DNA from: Gemmatimonadota bacterium
GTDB taxonomy: Bacteria > Gemmatimonadota > Gemmatimonadetes > Gemmatimonadales > GWC2-71-9
DNA: 52,500 nucleotides
Assembly: GCA_029262195.1 (NCBI GenBank)
Contig: JAJCZX010000013.1
Location: 1-52,500, forward strand
Direction: 5' to 3'
Shown here piece by piece: positions 51,501-52,500 of this stretch. A program made the translations under genes and the position numbers. The first letter of the stretch is position 1; each line of letters starts with the position of its first letter. The notes below the pieces were generated by a model. That model was not told the DNA's origin, did no database searches, and was given only the letters and a program-made list of their open reading frames with translations.

Positions 51501-52500
51501 CTGGATGGACGGCTTTCGAATTTGAACGTGAACTGGGCGGAATCCAGTTTGAGCGATGACAACTTCCAGTTCTTCTGGGATGGCCTGGGGCGTAGGGACC
51601 GTTTGCTCTTCACTGCAGGAGGGCCGGTAGCCGTGGAGTACGGGTACGACAAACGCGGAATCCAGCGAATGGTGTGTTCGACCAACACGAGCAACACCAC
51701 CAATGAGGACAGGCTCGAATATCGCCTTCGACACACCGTGGTCGATCCAGATGGCCTCATCAAAACGACCACGGAAACTGCCGGAGGCAACCCCGGAGGT
51801 TGTGCGGCATCCGGCACGGTTTCTTTAAGTAGTAACTCTTTTACCTACGATAGCCGCCACCAGATGACGGCCAGGGGTTCAACTACATACACCTACGATG
51901 CCAGTGGCAACCGGACCCAGGAGCGATTGAACGGGAATCTGATCGAAATGCTTTCGATGAATTCCAGTAACGGTCCGTCGAACCACCTGCAGTATCGTTT
52001 TATAGGCGCCGTGCAACAACTGAAAACATCCTTTAGGTATTTGCCGGACGGGAGCCGCCTTCAGGAGGAAGAGCAAGTGTTGTCGAACGGCAATGATCGC
52101 TTTTTCGCCTACAACAGCCTGGGTCAGATGGTGCAACACGCCAAGACTAGTGCCTTGGGGTGGCCATCATCTCAAAGTTGCCAATACGATGCCCTGGGCC
52201 GACGTGTAGCTGTCTGCGAAGGCGGTGGGGGTGGAACCAGTCCCTGGCTTGGCTTCGATGGGCCGAACGTGATTCGAGGAATGAATCAGTCAAATCTGTT
52301 GACGGAATGGAGGTACGTTCACGGGCCTGGAACAGACGACCCGTTGGTTGGCGTACACAAAAACTGCACAACCTGCACGCCCTTTAAATATTTTTATTTG
52401 ACGGACGGAGCGGGTCGTGAACTGGCGTTTACCTTTTCCGGAGGCACGGACGCCACTGGCGAACCGACGTATACCCAAAACGGAGGCAATCAAGCCGGGT
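48543..52500 (+). CDS. RHS/YD-repeat secreted protein, C-terminus outside the window
   Basis: The frame runs from ATG 48543 (GGAG nine bases upstream) to the window end without a stop, at least 1319 residues. A signal peptide occupies residues 1-25 (LIGMVVAVFFFAFGGEAFA then QD). Next come a Gly/Ala-rich segment and a beta-sandwich part (NSTGYSATFTVRNIGDGPSD). SPFGGGWYMAGVEQL near residue 335 marks the start of the shell region, and from about residue 740 on YD repeats follow, e.g. YDGDGNLIK, YTYDQMNRVTAVTD, WVYDAMGRQIQ, YTYDNLGRL. Such proteins wrap a C-terminal toxin or adhesion domain. That domain and any immunity gene lie beyond 52500. Confidence 0.9.
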   Translation, partial: MLRIGRLLIGMVVAVFFFAFGGEAFAQDNGQGRGTGGGVQAAGAGCEAFAFGGETAAATGCGGTGAPVDVTPDGSTGPNRPANSTGYSATFTVRNIGDGPSDTYNISCSGSANVTCTGTSKIKVTLSQGAATTVNANYNVGAIGAATISLTATSQTFSEISNSGFYNFTVTGPEGPPIANLHNHNRDNNDRSLCLTVGAGPSAAVQCGDLLITHSMPEFQTLNRGRSPTLIYNSQTQRPRPIVTAHVQMDPQLAAPNTVFAQLQLKVGSSWLTKASATYSAWGLGETRQIGLAVDDLTLQTGYYPAQLTVTNQYSGGSHPMVITDTLLIVNRSSSPFGGGWYMAGVEQLVINGTNPIVWVGGDGSARLYGYRGSNKWVAPAGALRDTIVLSGSTYTRNAKFGVEVKYNSSGQHISTKDRAGNQTTLNWSGGLLSSITVPPAGSGSYTFAWTGPIPQKLDKITEGSGRVLDATVSGGQLTQLVDPDNKNVQFTYAGNLLRTRRDRGLNTWTYWWSGVHVSSVRNPIAPTCGTLCDPEHLRLSHWNDKGVHIGVVTGTKTAALLSSVYTVLDPPSFWFPALADTTRYWLNRWGAPDTIIDPAGNRTRYYRQDSDAPAMVSKVIFTDGRTVTANYNSRGNILSQTDVTHSAGAATTSYAYGDANAPDSPTRITDAEGLFTDFTYWPAGNAKAGQTHTITAPGGHRTVIDYSLSSWSSGLVWSITEESVPVVSTSTWTKAPANIVRQLYYDGDGNLIKDSVVGVSGTNYTIDGLSNRVISVRDNGGHVTSYTYDQMNRVTAVTDPASGATRYFYSATGQIDSVLDPRNVPRRWVYDAMGRQIQMKDDQNNIEYTYYGIRGLVDSLRTRNSSTIGYTYDNLGRLISTDFPSLYNDMVGGFSDHLAPGGSISKTYDSAGRLLSARLKRNGSTYSWITRTYHPEGSLDTERQRIWSDENHAYVLDFTSRSWYDRAGRRTDFFNGTDTLRYTYGLDGRLSNLNVNWAESSLSDDNFQFFWDGLGRRDRLLFTAGGPVAVEYGYDKRGIQRMVCSTNTSNTTNEDRLEYRLRHTVVDPDGLIKTTTETAGGNPGGCAASGTVSLSSNSFTYDSRHQMTARGSTTYTYDASGNRTQERLNGNLIEMLSMNSSNGPSNHLQYRFIGAVQQLKTSFRYLPDGSRLQEEEQVLSNGNDRFFAYNSLGQMVQHAKTSALGWPSSQSCQYDALGRRVAVCEGGGGGTSPWLGFDGPNVIRGMNQSNLLTEWRYVHGPGTDDPLVGVHKNCTTCTPFKYFYLTDGAGRELAFTFSGGTDATGEPTYTQNGGNQAG

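Noticed and set aside
1..52500. CRISPR array
   Set aside because: No set of evenly spaced identical short repeats was found; the repeats seen are few and kilobases apart or belong to operators.

Overview
The window looks like chromosomal DNA of a diderm bacterium, most likely Gemmatimonadota or Acidobacteriota. Evidence is an Mla-type lipid transport set (mlaD, mlaF, mlaE), which implies an outer membrane, a PadR plus ADOP-type MacB/FtsX permease pair, lipobox-bearing secreted proteins, and a large YD-repeat protein with the SPFGGGW motif. The phylum is inference; no rRNA gene is present. Base composition is moderate, with AT-rich patches around 2746-2909 and 6780-7137 in the accessory region. 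GTG and TTG starts and ATGA/GTGA/TTGA overlaps are common.

Region 1 (1-9041) is an accessory island abutting a tRNA-Gln gene. An IS21-family element (istA, istB) sits inside the toxin gene of an AbiE-type pair, whose antitoxin gene abiEi is intact. Then follow a Fic protein, a HipBA pair with a cluster of operators, and a second, unrelated Fic protein. Copies of the 3' part of tRNA-Gln at about 4317 and 6573, in the same orientation as the real tRNA (8969-9041) and about 2.3-2.4 kb apart, mark attachment-site-like boundaries. Each toxin module therefore looks like one unit of a tandem integration array. A structured palindromic element, a 21-bp repeat and a solo IS21 end are also spread over these boundaries. 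No integrase is visible.

Region 2 (9122-35758) is mostly housekeeping: tRNA-Ala, a Uma2-like protein, ADOP permease with PadR, an M19 dipeptidase with a beta/gamma-crystallin protein, and then a run of thirteen minus-strand genes (25933 down to 15821) that are nearly all overlapping or a few bases apart. The run carries a SnoaL-like protein, DUF72, a receiver protein with a membrane anchor, a tungstate/phosphate-type binding protein, NAD synthetase, thioesterase, patatin, DUF2203, a membrane protein, MlaE-MlaF-MlaD and RNase Z. Next come a hydroxyacyl-CoA dehydrogenase-like gene, a DtxR / multicopper oxidase / ZIP metal operon with a candidate DtxR box, Nudix hydrolase, alpha/beta hydrolase, an orphan RsbRD-N-like protein, a FabL-like reductase, an S9 peptidase and DUF402.

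Region 3 (35763-52500) is accessory again. It holds a two-gene Eco57I-type DNA methylase plus SNF2 helicase module (candidate defence pair), a lipoprotein, a Na/Pi cotransporter with PhoU partner, a single-chain HipB-HipA fusion lacking two catalytic aspartates, a secreted unknown, remnants (zinc-ribbon tail, IS3 orfA joined to a sigma-54 regulator tail), and an RHS/YD-repeat protein that runs off the window.
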